The position numbers were made by a program, and so were the translations under genes. Positions 40,901-55,900 of a stretch of 64,000 nucleotides of DNA are shown one piece after another. The notes beneath the pieces were generated by a model. That model was not told the DNA's origin. It saw nothing but the letters and a program-made list of their open reading frames with translations, and ran no database searches. The DNA is taken from positions 48,611,070 to 48,675,069 of the forward strand of contig OX104114.1 in NCBI GenBank assembly GCA_944474755.1, in the 5' to 3' direction. Each line of letters opens with the position of its first letter. Position 1 is the stretch's first letter. This DNA comes from Limnoperna fortunei (taxonomy: Eukaryota; Mollusca; Bivalvia; Mytilida; Modiolidae).

Positions 40901-43900
40901 CTGTTGACACATTTTCATGTTATCATCTGGAAACTGCCAATTGTTGACCAAAAAAGACCCTTGAATTGGCCCAAGTCAAAAACTAGTACTACATATTGGA
41001 TTGTGCTGGAAATCGAACTTGATCTTCATTTTATGGTATTAAATAGTTGTGCAAAGTTTAAATAAAATCTGTTTTCAAGTTATCATCTGGGAATCACAGA
41101 TGCTTGGACAGACAGAAGGACACTCATATCCATATGAAGGGTATCACATAATACTCGCCACTTTGTGTGGATGGGTATAAAAAATTAGCACTGAATTAAA
41201 CTAACAAAACTTCCGTCTTTTTTTAATAAAAAAATCAATTTTCCAGGCTCTTACAAATATTTCTAACTTACATTTTTACATTTTATATCAATTTAATTAA
41301 TTTATTCTTACTCAAAAATTATTTTTTATGCAACAAATTGTGCATTATTTGCATCATTTTCAATATATTTTCTTTCCTACTAACAGTACTTGTTATGCTT
41401 TGATTTAGAGTGCTCTCTACTAGCTATTTGACTTATACATGTACATGTAGAACATAACGAGAGGTTACAAAAATCAACATTTTTTTATTTTAAAGAGTAT
41501 TAAGTAATCATTTCACAAATATTGTTTTATTATATAGTAATATGTATATAGTAATATCTATCATTTCTGAGTATTTTCACCATAGAAATGGGTGACTTTA
41601 CAATTTTTGGTGGGGGGATTTATTTTCAAGAGACTACACAATATTTCTCCTGCAAAAATTTTTGTCAATTTATTTTTCTCATATTCATATAATATTTGTT
41701 TATATTTCAAACTAAACTGACCAAAATTTGGTGTCAATCCGTCATTCAATAAAAAGTAAATTATTTATCTATGTTTTCAGGACAATACAGGTAATTTACA
41801 GGAAATTTGTGTTAACGCAGTTATATATTCTATGGCATTGCTTGAAAAGTGATTTTACTTTCGCATCAATACTGGATTTTTATGAATGAAAAGATAAGAT
41901 GAACAGAAGCAAGTAGCAAAAAACCCTTAAAGTAAACTGTGTATGAATACCATGATAATGCCATTCGCCCATGGTTCACAGCCAGGAATTGTTGTGCAAT
42001 ATCTTTATATGAAAACTATGTTTAGACCCAATATTTCAAACTACAATGTAATTTAAAGTTACAAAAACTTAATAATAATAAGAATCATTTTATTTCACCG
42101 ACGAGTAATGAAGATAACAACATCTTAGTTAACACCTGTAAACTAATTGAAAATTTATTTGCAAAATGAATGAAATCTTGAAATAATCATATCTTATATT
42201 TAAGACAATTACACTTAGTCTATATGATTTAACTGTTCTCTGTGATTCATTTTATAGGAAAGATTTCTTTTAAATATATAACCATTATTTTTTGAGTATG
42301 TTGTATACACTTAGGTGTGTTTACACCAGAGACATATACTATATATTCCCTGCCATTGGATCACCTCGATCATTTCCATCTATGACCAAAAGTAATCTCG
42401 GAGGCAAGTGTATGGATATGGACCAAAAATTGATCCAAATGTGATACAGTTAGCCTGTTTACACAGCAACATAATTTTTGTTAGGAAATAGATTTTCCCA
42501 GTCTTCACGAAAGTTGCAAATGATGTGCCTGACATTATTTCCGGCCATCCAAGTCGGCCTGCCTGACAGAACACAATTGTGCCGGACTGAAATTTTCAAT
42601 AAAACATACTCATATGAAAAATTCAGTTATAAAACCTTTGTATTTGAGATCACAAATTATTTTTTAAAACACTACTTGATTTTAATTATTAGATACAGAT
42701 AAGAGATTTTTATTAATCTCTAAATATATATTTACATTTAAGTTTAATATTAGGCAAAATTATTAAATAGTCAATATTTCAATTCGGGTTTTTCAATCAA
42801 TCCATTTTACTTATTATCAATTAAAATTTTTAACATAGAACACAGTTAAAAATATTTATTAAAACAAAAGCAAAAATTAAAAATAAATATAATCAACCAA
42901 ATGAATGTAATTACATTAAGAGTTTCTGAGTAGGATAATAATAATGTTAATCTATACTATTTTCAATATATTGCCAAAATTCAAAAGCTCAGTTTGAAAA
43001 TTAGAACAGCCTTCTTTATCTTCATTTTATTTGTAGATCAAAATTTGATTCCAGTCCTGATGTTGTACGATACCGGTTTATATATTAGAAAAGATGCTCT
43101 GTCCAATCAAAATGCAGGATTATAATTAAAGGAGAATAACCATGGAATACTGGTGTAAAGTAAAATTTAACACTAATTTTATTTAAATTAAGAAGACAAA
43201 AAGGTCAACTGATTGTCAGGCGCAAAACAAACAATCATCGGACTGTGTCTCGTAAAATTTATCTGCCGGTCATTTGGTTAGACACAATTATGTAGACTGC
43301 CAGTACAATGGCAATTTTACCGGAAGGGTCAGGCGGACCGACATATTATCGAAGCAGAACTAAAAATTTGATAGATGATTGTATATTTTATATCGAAATT
43401 TTGCTAACACTGCAAAAAAACTTCTCCGACAATGTTTAAATGGGTATGTATTTTTACCATCTGATGTAATCAGAAACAATGATTTGACCGTCAATGACAA
43501 GCCAATCAAATGAATTAACTAAACGTCACAAACGCACTTATGACGGTTCAGCATTGAGATGTGTAAAATTCTCCCAAATACACAGCACCATATTTTTTTT
43601 TTATACCTTTTCGTAATCCCAAAAATTTCTTCAACTTATAGTACAATAGATGGGTCCTACCTTTTAAACCAATCAGGGAACTATATTAACTTTTTTCCTG
43701 CAGTAGCCAGCTGGGTCCTAGACTTCAAAAATCCAGGGGCCCAACAATATAGTTAGACGCCCAACTTTTTTATGGCCAGTGTGTTTTAACTATAAATCAT
43801 ATGATCATGTGTACATGATTATACTATATGTACATGATTAATGGATTATCTCCCAGAATTGAGGAACCTACATCCCCCCCCCCCCACCAAGCTACCAGGT

Positions 43901-46900
43901 ACTTGTATTAGACTAAAAATTCTACATTTCTGGCATTTTTTGCTACCTTTATTCTTCAAAATTATGTATTTATATAACAAATTAACTTATTTTCATTTTA
44001 ATAATGCCGGAAATGTCCATCCATTTTCATTGTAGATTTAGGACTAATCAGGAGACAGAAAAACAACCACAGATAATAACAATAGATATAATTAACACAC
44101 AAACATGACAAATGAATGATTGACATAGCTACAACCTATAGAGTGCTAATGTACTTGTTTAATGTTTTTTCATGATTGTTTGTTTATTCATAAATATAAC
44201 TATAAACTTGCTATGATAAGGAGTATGATTAAGTTTGTGGTGTTGTCTGTCTTGTTTTTGATTAAACAAAACAATGAATGTTTTAAACTGCACAATAAAT
44301 TTAATATTTTTTGTGTTCAACTAGAAGTAGAAAATGACATCATTGCATAACATGTGTATATTCAGAGGAAATAGGCTATTATAAATTTCTTAACAAATTC
44401 TAATTATATTGTATGTGTAATTAATATATTAAAAGTGACTTACAGAAAACTAATTACTATTCTGTTTTAATCTTTACAGTTGTTATTCAGGGCTTGCTCT
44501 GGGTTTAAAGAGGTGGCGCCAAAAAAATCGCCAACTGCAATTTTCTGTCACCAATTTCTGAAATCTGACGCCAAAGTAAAATAGCATTTTTTTTCATGCC
44601 AATATATTATTGTACATGTACATTACCTCTATTGCCATTTATGGTCACTGACACACACTCTGATAAGTTTTCTTTCCAAAAAAAAGTTTCATTCTAGTGG
44701 ACATGACAGTATTAAGACTAGACAATGCAGCACAAAACTTTTTCTAAATAATTCCTACTTCTAACTAGTGGAGATTATAAATATTTAATTTCACATGCTA
44801 TAAAGAGGAAATTTGAAAAACAAAAAGGATACAAGGCAGTAAATTTCATTAATATCTTGCTTTCAATTTTGAATACCAATGCATAATTCAAAGCAATTCA
44901 CTACCACAAAAAGTGGTTATTATATTTGAAAGTGTTGCTTACTTACTTATGGGGGTTTTAAACGTCCTTGACTACCATTAAACGGTCTCGCACGGACTTA
45001 TTGAATAATGGCTTTTATTTAATTTTTTTACCCATTTATTTGTATTTTGGGGGATTTAGAGGTCATATATACTATAAATGAGATGATACAATATAGCATA
45101 TATAAGCAATTGAAATTAATTGTCAAAAAAAAAAAAAAAAAACCCTTTATTTTTTAAAACGAGGCCGTAGTCAGAGCAACCAAATAGACTTAGTGGAAGT
45201 AGATTTAACAACTGCCACCAGCTAGAGAACCAAGACACCAGCAGCAAGTACGGGATGTGCCATGGCAGCAGCGTGTGCACCTACTCTTATCAAATACTGC
45301 CAATGCCAGTTGATGGAATACTGTACACGAGGCACTGGTTTTACGTCTCATCTGACAGACAAAGGAAAGAAAAATTATTTACATGTATATATACATTATT
45401 ATGACCTAATTACATGATTAATTTGAATTTTTAAATAATAAAGTTATTTAGTTGTATACATTTCCATGTGGACTTGTATTATATTTTTTGTTAGTTTACA
45501 CTCACTTGGTTTGTTTATGTACAATATTTTTGTAAATGATAAGATAAGCATGATATATAAGTTCTGATTTTTTTATTTTTAAGAATTCTATTAATTCTAT
45601 CCTTTTGATCTTTTTTTTGTTTTTTTTTCTCCTGTTTTTTTTTTTAAATACAAGATTGCTATAAACATTATGCACAGGGATTATTGTTCAAAAGTAGGTG
45701 CCCGAGACGTAGCCCTTGGCATGCCCTACTTGGTATTATTATTATTACCACTACTATTAATAATTATTGTTATTATTATTCTTGTCGTTATTGCGAATAT
45801 TCATCAGAATGTGCCTGAGATGGAGCTCTTGGCTTACCATACTGATGACTTTTATTTGTATTCAGAAGTAGGGAACTGCCCGAGACAATGCTCTTGGCAT
45901 ACCATAGTTTAATATATTTTTTTCTTAATTTTAATTATTGCCATTACTGCGGGTGTTCCGCATAAGGTGCCAGAGACAAAGCTCTTGGCTTACCTTACTG
46001 AGGAGTAGGTTTGTTACATGTTATAAGGATTGGGTATTCATAAATTTCCTATGTCCCTCAGTGGCTGCCCGAGACAAAGCTGTTCGCTTACTCTACCGAG
46101 GATTTGACTTTAATTTGTAGTCGGATTTAGGCACCTACCCAAGACGATGCTCTTGGCATGCCCTACTTAGGTGTATTTTTAACATTTTCGTTATTATTGC
46201 TACCGTTATTATGCGTGTTCCTCATAAGGTGCCCGAGGCGAGCTCTTGGCTTACCTTACTGTGGAGTAGGTTTTTGTTACATGTTTTAGGGATTGGGTAT
46301 TTATGAATTTCCTTTGTCCTTAAGTAACAGCCAGAGACGAAGCTCTTTGCTTACTCTACCGAGGTTTTGACTTTAATTTGTAGTCAGACTGAGACGATCC
46401 ATGCTCTTGGCATATCCTACTTAGGTGTAATTTTAACTTTTTCATGATTATTAAATCCCCGACCACGAAGTGTCGGGGATTTATTGTTTTTGCACCGTTT
46501 CTTATTATTATTATTATTCTTCTTCTTCTTCTTCTTCTTCTTCTTCTTCTTCTGGACCTAACTTTGTCCGTAGGATTTCTCGAAGACGAAAAGACATAGG
46601 TCAATGAAACTTACCAGAAAGATAGGTCACCACTAGGAAATGTTGTTTCCGATTTCGAAATTTTGAAAATGGCGGCCATCTTGGATTGGCGGCCATTTTG
46701 AATTTGAAAAAAATACAAAATTAATCATAAAAAATCACAAACAATATGGATATGAACCAAAATAGGTTTATAGGTAAATATTAAGGTCCCGGACAATATG
46801 GGACCATTTTCCGAAAAATCCAAGATGGCCACCGTATTCAAAATGGCCGCCAAAGTGCGAAAATTGAAAAGTTGTCCGATTTCAACGAAAATTGGCATTT

Positions 46901-49900
46901 AGGTCAATATTGATATTACGAACAACATGGTGACATGTTCGAACAAATCAAAGATGGCCGCCAAAGTCCAAGATGGCCGCCATATTCAAAATGGCCTCCA
47001 AAGTGCGAAAATTGAAAAGTTGTCCGATTTCAACGAAAATTGGCATTTAGGTGAATATTGATATTACGAACAACATGGTGACATGTTTGAACAAATCCAA
47101 GATGGCCGCCAAAGTCCAAGATGGCCGCCATATTCAAAATGGCCGCCAAAGTGCGAAAATTGAAAAGTTGTCCGATTTCAACGAAAATTGGCATTTAGGT
47201 CAATATTGATATTACGAACAACATGGCGACACTTTCGAACAAATCCAAGATGGCTGTCATATTCAAAATGGCTGCCAAAGTGCGAATATTGAAAAGTTGT
47301 CTGATTTCAACAAAAATTGGCATTTAGGTCAATATTGATATTACGAACAACATGTCGAACAAATCCAAGATGGCTGCCAAAGTCCAAGATGGCCGCCATA
47401 TTCAAAATGGCCGCCAAAGTGCGAAAATTGAAAAGTTGTCCGAATTGTGACAAAAGTGGGCACGGGAGGGGATTTTTCTGTGACTTGCTTGCAATCACAA
47501 TCAGCACTTGTTATTGCTGTTATTATGCACGTTCCTCATAGGGTGCCAGAGACAAGGCTCTTGGCTTACCTGACTGAGGAGTAAGTTGTTAATAGTAATA
47601 GGTTATAATGGTTGGTTATTTTGGAATTTCCTATGTCCCTCAGGGCCGCCTGAGACGAAGCTCTTGGCTTACTCTACCCAGGATTTTACTTTTATTTATT
47701 AGATGGTTATAGGGTGTGACCGTCGCAGAAGACACCTACTAGTATAGGTGAGTATTGTATACAAGAAACGAAAATGAGACAGTTGTTTTCATTTGTGATA
47801 GTCAATTTCCATAATAAAATCGACGATTTCTTTATATATATGGTATTTAAATTCTTTAGGAGGGTCTAACAAGATCTTGATATTGATGGTATTGATGTTA
47901 AATTTAGTAAGCGCGGTGTTTAGTTTTATTCTGGTGTTGTTATGGCTTACACTGTGCAGAATTGTCTTCTTTGGTGTTGCAAACACTGCAGAGCGGCAAT
48001 ATGTTTTTGATGTGTTGCCGCATTTGACCCGGTAAAAAGGTGGTGCCAAGTCTGAGCCTAGCTAAAGTTTTTGCATGATTTCGATTTCCTAGATAGAAAA
48101 GTGGCTTTGAATTAACTGATGGATTAAGACGATCAGTACCATGAATTTGGATGTGTGTCCCAAATATCTTGCCATTGCTTTTTAAATATATTTTTGACCA
48201 TCGCGTAGAATTCAGATGTACTATAGGCTATGTTTATATTTATGTTTTCTTGTTTTAAAGCTACTTTAGCAAGTTTATCTGGTAGTTCATTTCCTAAGAT
48301 ACCTACGTGGGCTGGTATCCATTCTATTATTAATTCGATTTGTTTATTTCTTATTTTAAATGCTAGCATTTGAATAGCCTCTAAAATATCCTGTCTACTC
48401 GATTGGTTATTATCAATTGATTGGATGCTACTCAGTGTATCTGTAAGTATAACTACCTTTTGGTATGGATAGTCAATAGTCCACTATCCATTTTAATGCT
48501 TTGAAAATTGCTATAATTTGGGTGGTATACCAAGATATTATCCGTGCAGCGTTCATGGAATACAAATTTTGCTTTTGGTATGGTAAAGATGCAGGCGGTT
48601 TTACAGGTGATAGGATACTTGGAGCCATCAGTATAAATTTTATAAGTTTTTATATTTAATACATGTTCTATCTATGTGTTCTAGGGTTATTGTTTTTATT
48701 ACATTAGGGTAATCTCTTTTATCCATTTTATCTTTTAATTCACACGATGTATTTGTGGTTTTTATAATCCAGGGTGGAAGATAAGGAGGACTGTGTGTTT
48801 TACTATTTGAACTTTATCTAATTATTTAGTTTTAATTCTTTCCTTACTCTATAGCCAAAAGGGATAGTGCCATTTTTCCATTTTTGTGATTTCACTCTAT
48901 ATTCAAAACAATCCTCTATAGTTTCTTTTGCTGGATGTTTTGGATTTTGTGAGCATCCAGCGAAATATTTTAATGAAAACTTGTCGTGCCTAAGTTGCAG
49001 TGGTTTTTCCCCAGCTTCAACTAATAGATTTTCAACTAGCGTAGACGTTTAAGTGCCTAAAGCTAATCTGAGACCCTTGTATAAAGTGTTGCACTTGACT
49101 TGACTTGGGAAGTTTTTTACGTCCTACACCAACAACTTAACTCCCTTGGTCAGATAGTAATGTGTTGCATGTCCATTGAAATATTGAATTCAATTTAATA
49201 TAGCACTAAAGGTAAAATACTCAATTTTATTTTTTTTAATTCTTTAATTTAAAAAATAATAAACCTCAAATTTTCTACAATTATATTGTACAAAATGTGT
49301 TTTTATTAAAATTATTATTTGTAATTAAATACAAATATAAAAAAGTCTGCCAGGTGCAATTGTGTAACTTTGTGCATCCCACTTGAAAACAAGGGAAGTA
49401 ACTGCATTGTTTAAATTATGTTTAGAAATTTATTGACAACATTTTGTCCCTGATCTAATTCTTACCTAAAGTTTTAAAAGGTAAAAAGACAAGAAACTGT
49501 TCAGAAACCGTTATCTTGTACTTTTTGAGATTTCAATTGTTTGCAATTTACATTTTCTTAGTGATGTAAGATCAAACCATGACGGCAAACACTACTCTTT
49601 TCACACCTGCTGTGTTAACAAATTTACAGGCCATAAAATCAGTAAATTGTGTACAACTTTAACCCTTATGTGTGTGAGTTGAAGAACCCTTTTTACTGAT
49701 TTATGGTCATAATTCCAGTCATTTTGTTAAGTTTGGAATAAAGATATAGTGGTGCCGAAAAATGGCCAAGACAATACAGTAGAACTTCGATAACTCGAAC
49801 TCGCAAGGGTTGCCAAAAATAGTTCGAGTTATCTGTTGTTCGAGCCACTGAAGTTGGACAACCTCCGGAAATGTATCTGTTCCCTACTGTGACCGATTTT

Positions 49901-52900
49901 GCTTATAAGTTGCTCGTTAATTTTCCTACACGCGGTATGGTTGTTTTTGGGAACTAAAATTAGTTTTGAATGTAAGTAGATGTTTATTTCATGAATTTTG
50001 ACACGAATAATGTTATTTTAGGTGTAATAATTTGTGAGATTTGAAATTTCTACATCGCATACTATTTACTTCCGTTATTGCACAAAAACCCGTTTGTACT
50101 GGGTATATCCATCACAGTTAAATTAAGTAAATAATTTCCACAATATTTATTGCTGACACATTTTTCATAAATTATTTCAGCTTTAATATTTGGTTTTTAA
50201 TATCAATTTAACAAGTTGTCAACAAAAGTCGTAAATGATTTTTAATTGGAATATTTTTGTTGATTTGATAATTCGCTTGGTAAATTTCATATTTTCTATT
50301 AAAGAAACAATTAATGTCTACTTGCCTGTTCAAACTAATCACCAGTCATGACATAATTATTATCTATTATTTTTTCATTGACATACCTGTATTAATTGTT
50401 ATGGCTTCTGTAATCTTTGTACCTGAATTTAATTGCTTCGCACTGACACTTATAATTTTAGTTCGAGTTATTGATGGTGACTTACATGGGTTTACTATCA
50501 AAGGGACCTATAAATGAGTTCGAGTTTTCGAGAAATCAGTGTTCGAAAAACCGGGGTTTTTTGTACAAATATATATAGAAATAAATGTCGGGACTTTAAA
50601 AACAGTTCGAGAAATCGGTGGTGTTCGAGCCATCCTAGTTCGAGCTACCAAAGTTTTACTGTATTTTGTCGCCAATTTAAATTAAAAATCGCAAATGAAG
50701 ACATTGGAGAAGCCCAGCGCAACCCCTGGTTATTTCAAACAAGAACATCATTTTTGAAAACTCCAGCTTCGAAGTCATATCTACTCCCATGATTTCCATA
50801 TTTTATTTGCTATGGTTTCAGCCAATATTTATAAACTGAATGCTATATGTACAAAGTTAATTTTGATTATTCCCCTTTGAAAAGTCGCATAAAACATTTC
50901 AAGACGATTTCTGATGCAAATGTCAATAAAATTGTTCCATCTATTCCTGATCTGGATTATAATAATGCCACTTCACCAAATAACATACACACGAAAAATT
51001 TTGCTAGTAACATTTTATAAGGGACAAACTTAAAATGTAAAATGTAAAATGCGTCTTAGCTTTCGTTGGTCAGCGCATCGTACTAAACACTTGTTAAGTT
51101 TGTCAAGTGGGCAATCTAAACACAAGCATTTGGTCGCCCACCAGAAATTCTACTGTCAATTTATGGTATTTTATTGTCAGAATCGCCTTACATAGCTAAT
51201 TACACATACATTATCGAGAAATGGTAAAGTACATGTAATATACAACAATCAACATGTCATAAAATATGACGTTCAAAAAATTTTAAGATCTTTGCAATAA
51301 CCGGACGCTTCTTGTAATCTTGTTGTCTATGAAACAAATGGGTAAATAAATATATAATATCTATTGGATAAAAAAACAAAGTTTTATTCCATAAAATTTT
51401 ATGCTATCGAGAACCGGCAAAACAGGGTTTGAAATTAGCACTCGCCCACTCGCCATTGGCGAGTAGATTTGATTGTGGGCCACTAAAATTCTTTTTTCTG
51501 TGGTTGAATGTGGGCAATCTTAAATCTTTTCCGTCGCCCACGATGTCAATGTTTATAATTTCACCTTTAATCAACTTTGTTTACTTATTATTGCGCATGT
51601 TTTGTTTTAGGGGGCGCTTTCGGAGTTATGGCTGTTACGTTAATTTAGCAGCTGTTCCGCTAAATTGGTTGCATGATTTTAGGACATTATCAACTGTTTC
51701 GACAATCGATTTTTTTAACTTTTTAAACTTAACATGGAAATGGAACATTTGTTATCATTGGTAGCATCCCGCCAATTGCATTTACTTAAATCAGGTTGAC
51801 GACATGATTGACAACTCATGTGTCACCAACCGGATATTATTGTGATAACTTAAAGACAGCTCATAGTCGGAATGGTAGTGTGTACATTTTCGTATGGTCT
51901 ACATGTGATTCGCGATAATAATATTGTTTTACAGTATAATTAAAGAATATGAACTTGAATATGAATTTGAATAGCTTAACATAATAACATAAATTAACAA
52001 GTAACATAAATAAACCTATAGCTGAATAAATCTTGACTTCCATGTTAACTACAAAATTTGGTATGAAAAGCATTATTCATGTTATTCCCTAGAAGTTGAG
52101 CGTAAAAAAATGCAACAAAGAAAACCAAAGATGCTGTAGGTCATAAAAACATTCAGGCAACCAAGCAACACACCACAAAATGATTTAATAATACATGTGT
52201 TTTAACTCTTAAACAAAACCACAAGAAATCTGAGAATTTAATGAATTACTTGGACATCACATTGAAAAAAAAGTGGAGCATACTAAACACACCAGTTGGG
52301 TAAACAAACATCCAAACATGAATAATAATTTGGCTCTAATAATATGTAATTGAGGTCTTCAATTTTTTATTTTAAATTGGTTCATTGGATTAGGTACATA
52401 GCACGGATCAACTTGTATTCCCCCTTCCCTTCAAAATTTTTTAAATTTCTCTTAAAAATATATAAATTAAGTAAGGACAATATGCCCTCAGGAAATGACC
52501 AGAATGCAGGATTTTGCACCATTTACCCCAGAGCTTCTGGGGGCCTTAAGCTGCCCCATACCCCCGGCCGTAAGGGGCCCCTACTTTCTGATGTGGGCTA
52601 CTAAATTCTTTTTTTTTGGGAGCCCACATGGCCCCTACACACATTATTTAAGCTTCAAACCTTGCAAAATAGGGTACTGTTAATTAAACTGAAGTCATAA
52701 GCTGGTGTTGTGACGCCCAGGAGTATCAATATATATATAACTGGCAAAAGATGTGTCAATCAATAGGGACGGTAAAGGGTAAGGGAGGTAACTCTTTTTG
52801 CCTTCTAGAAAATGTCCGGATCTTTTCAGGGTTTTTCTCCTGTTCTATTTAGATGTGGGTGGGTCCAAATTACATCTTACTATGTAAAATCTGGATTGTT

Positions 52901-55900
52901 TCTGTGTTACAAATGAATTTTAATGTGTCAATCATACACTAAAGCCCGCGTAATGATCAATAAACCGTCAAAACAGGCTTCTGAATGGACGCGATCTGTT
53001 TTATTAGCCGTAATATCGGACATAAAATAAAAAACGACTTATTACGCTCTTTGTACTTAGATAGTTTGATAAGTATACCATTTTTAAACAATGTGGTAAA
53101 ATTTTAATGCATTCTGTCAATGGAAACCAGCGTAATTGGTTTTTTCAACCTAAGGATTTTGGTTTTTTTTTTCAGCCTCGTTATTGATCAAACATGGCAG
53201 CGCCCATAATCAATCTATTCCGAAAATACTAATCGACTCGAAATCAACAAATATAAGTAAATTTATGGCTTTAACTGCATAAATACATGAAATATACATA
53301 AGTCTGATTAGATTTACTCTGGTGAATTAAAATACTTTTAATTTATTCAGTCAACGGCAAACAAAATGCATGTCTCGATCTGGAAATCCAGATTATCTGA
53401 ACAACACTGCAGATATTAATAATTTCGCATGTACATCAGGGGCGGATCTAGGTATTTGTGTTAGGGGAGAACTAAAAGTTTGGCGAGGGTTCTGGGGGCT
53501 GCTCTAGGTCCCAGCAGGTCCCTGGTAAGAGGGAGGGGGGGGGGGGGTGAAGATCCCTGGAAGCTCTGGGAATCTTAGCATTTGGTAGCCATCCAGATAA
53601 AGTTTTCTAGACTCGGTTTTTTACTTTTGCCCCTTCTTTTAACTGGCTTTATTTTTCAACTATGACCAAAAATAATTATTTTTCTTTAATGAAACATCAT
53701 ATTCCTTTTCTCTCATTCTCTCTCTCTCTTTTTAGGAGGAGGGGGTGTACGTCTGGTAAGCATTTCTTTGGAGCCACGCCTGTACATCAGGGAATTTTTT
53801 AGCGCTCGCCAGTTTCGTCATTGACGAAATCATTTGAAAATTGACGATAGATTTCTAAATCAATTTCGTCACCTGAATTCCAACAAGTACTAAATTTTTC
53901 GTTACAAATTCATTCTACCAAGTGTAAAACGACAAATTTATTACCACAAAGCCAATTAAAAGGAAATTTAATTATTTCACCTCGATAGTTTTAAACAGCA
54001 GGTGTCAATCGAATCGCCGAATCGATGTTTTTACAGGTAATCCGATTAACATGATTTTGTGGTTCTCCTGGTCAATATACGAAAACAAAAGTGTCATGGA
54101 TCGTACTGATGCGCACAGACTTCTGCCTTTTGATTAAATACGTAATGCAAATAAAAATTGCAAAGATTTAGCGTATTTAACACATTTTTCGTACGTTTTG
54201 CTGGTTTATGCGCCATTTGTGTACATCCGAGATACGTCTAATTACCGATGGCTACCACATAAAAAACGAAGAGTACAACGGCCCTTAATGAAAAATTGTA
54301 ACCAATTGATATACAAACGCTTTTTAAATAAGTTTTAAAATTAAAATTCTTTGAAAATTTATAAACATTTTGTCTAATCATTTTTTAAAACACATTTATA
54401 CACTGCAATTGAAAGAATATAGTTTTATTATACTATGATATTTCAACAGAACAATGAATGCATGCTTCTGAGCAGATGCTTATACGACTCGTTCGATAAA
54501 GTGACTAAAGTCCTCAAAATCCTAAAAAATTCCCTGCTGTACATGATGTAGTAATTGCACTTAATTGATGCTTAGTAGAGATTTATTGTTAACTATTCTA
54601 TTTTATGGGATGCATAACCAGTCCTTAAGCTCTGGACAGATTGGACCTGGGGTATTCACAATTCTATATTTTGCATGTCCCTGAAATTTTGTATCTTTTC
54701 CCCATTTCCCCATTTGAAATTTCAGATTTAATCTGAGATTTCATGAATTTTCCCTCTCCATTACTCCATAAATCAAACTTTGCATGTTATTTATTGTTAT
54801 TGTTTTATTGTTTCATAAATTAGTGGTGTTAGGTCATAGAGCAGCATAAGATAATGGATGGGATATATTGAAAAAATCATTAACATCCAGTAATATATTT
54901 GGCTTGAAAATTGAGATAAGAAAAAAAGTAGAAGAAAAAGTAATTAGCTTGGAAAAAGCTGTCCCCTATCAAAGACCAGGAACATTTAAATCAAGTTACA
55001 CTAGTCCCAGCCAAGACCCACTAAAATGAGTTATCTGTAGTACATATGAATGAAAAATTATATATACTTCGCCAGTATTAAATATCTAATTATTCTGTCT
55101 TTTGTTGAATAAATAATTGTGAAATTCTGATCTCAATATTAATTGCCCTTTACATTAAAGTATCAGAATTTTTATTATAAGAGATCTTAAATAGTTTTAG
55201 CCAAAGTTAGGAAAATGTATACATATAAGTATATTAGCAATAATAATTTGAATTTAAAAAAAAAATTTCAAATGTATGTTTAAAATAAATATTATATTCA
55301 AGTGACCTCGGACAACTAAATTCAAGATTCACACAAATCCTCATTACATTTTTGTGCTAGTTGAAATGTTATATTTACTTCTGTTGGACATAAATATTGA
55401 CAAATCTCCCCGTTTTTCATTGTCTTACAGAAATGTGAACTAGTGACTTTTCTTCAACTCTTTTGCAGTAAAATTGTGCACCAATGTATATACTGTCAAA
55501 ATATGTTTTTGATTTTTTTAAGATAAATTGTTTGATATTTTTTGTTTAAATGTTTATAAAGTTGAGTTCTTGTCCATTTTATAACTGACTTTACAGAAAA
55601 ACGCCAGAGGGTACCCACCTTAAAATGAGCATAAAACCCTTGATATTTAATATTTTGACTTAAAACAAACTGCATTGTATTTCAATAATACACCTTTATT
55701 GAAGCCTATTAAAATATCTAGGATTTAGGCATATCGGCAATACCCCTTGCCGTCCCTACAATCAAACTGTCATTTGTTTTATCTTTACCAATCATTTATA
55801 ATCAACCTGAATTTTATGTTACAATTTCCAATACCCCCGTGGTCGACATGATTGACAAACACTTTGTTGTTGTTGCTGTGTACACGCAGTAAAAAGTACT

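Larger units (their letters stand above)
38996..45650. other. intron 1, left half
   Basis: Mostly AT-rich intron without a convincing gene. Contents: a possible element at 39911-40264 (ends GCATACTTGCCAAT and complement of GCATGCATGCCAAT); a two-monomer TIR-type repeat at 40780-41175 (AACTACAAATGGGATT..., TTATCATCTGG, GGACAGACAGAAGGACA); a copy of the 12.2-kb repeat inverted at 42350-42480; a repeat-like block at 44485-44590; and a poly-A run at 45124-45142. A short plus-strand ORF at 43308-43439 (43 codons, [20 protein letters not shown]...) has plausible codons but no recognised family. Confidence 0.5.
45690..47720. repeat. ~250-bp tandem repeat array, interrupted
   Basis: Diverged units contain GTGCCCGAGACGAAGCTCTTGG-type boxes (GCTCTTGGCTTACC, GCTCTTGGCATRCC, CTCTACCGAGGATTTGACTT) and a TTATTATTGCYRTTATTATGCG box. 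Units begin near 45705, 45955 and 46205, and a final unit lies at 47515-47715. The array is split by the element at about 46450-47505. ORFs at 45670-46120 are translations of the repeat. Confidence 0.8.

Noticed and set aside
42380..42574. 64-codon minus ORF as a possible PMPCA exon 1
   Set aside because: No donor in the required phase (ending AG before GT) follows a suitable start, whereas 55992-55937 fits phase and composition.
46356..46604. Arg-rich 82-codon ORF, possible nucleic-acid-binding peptide
   Set aside because: The Arg run comes from the CTT microsatellite on the other strand.
50314..50792. Two ORFs inside the pogo-like element as transposase remnants
   Set aside because: No DDE or helix-turn-helix signature; they run through subterminal GTTCGAG repeats.
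53193..53235. ATG in good context (AACATGGCAGCGCCC) as a gene start
   Set aside because: The frame stops after twelve codons and no donor or downstream coding was found.
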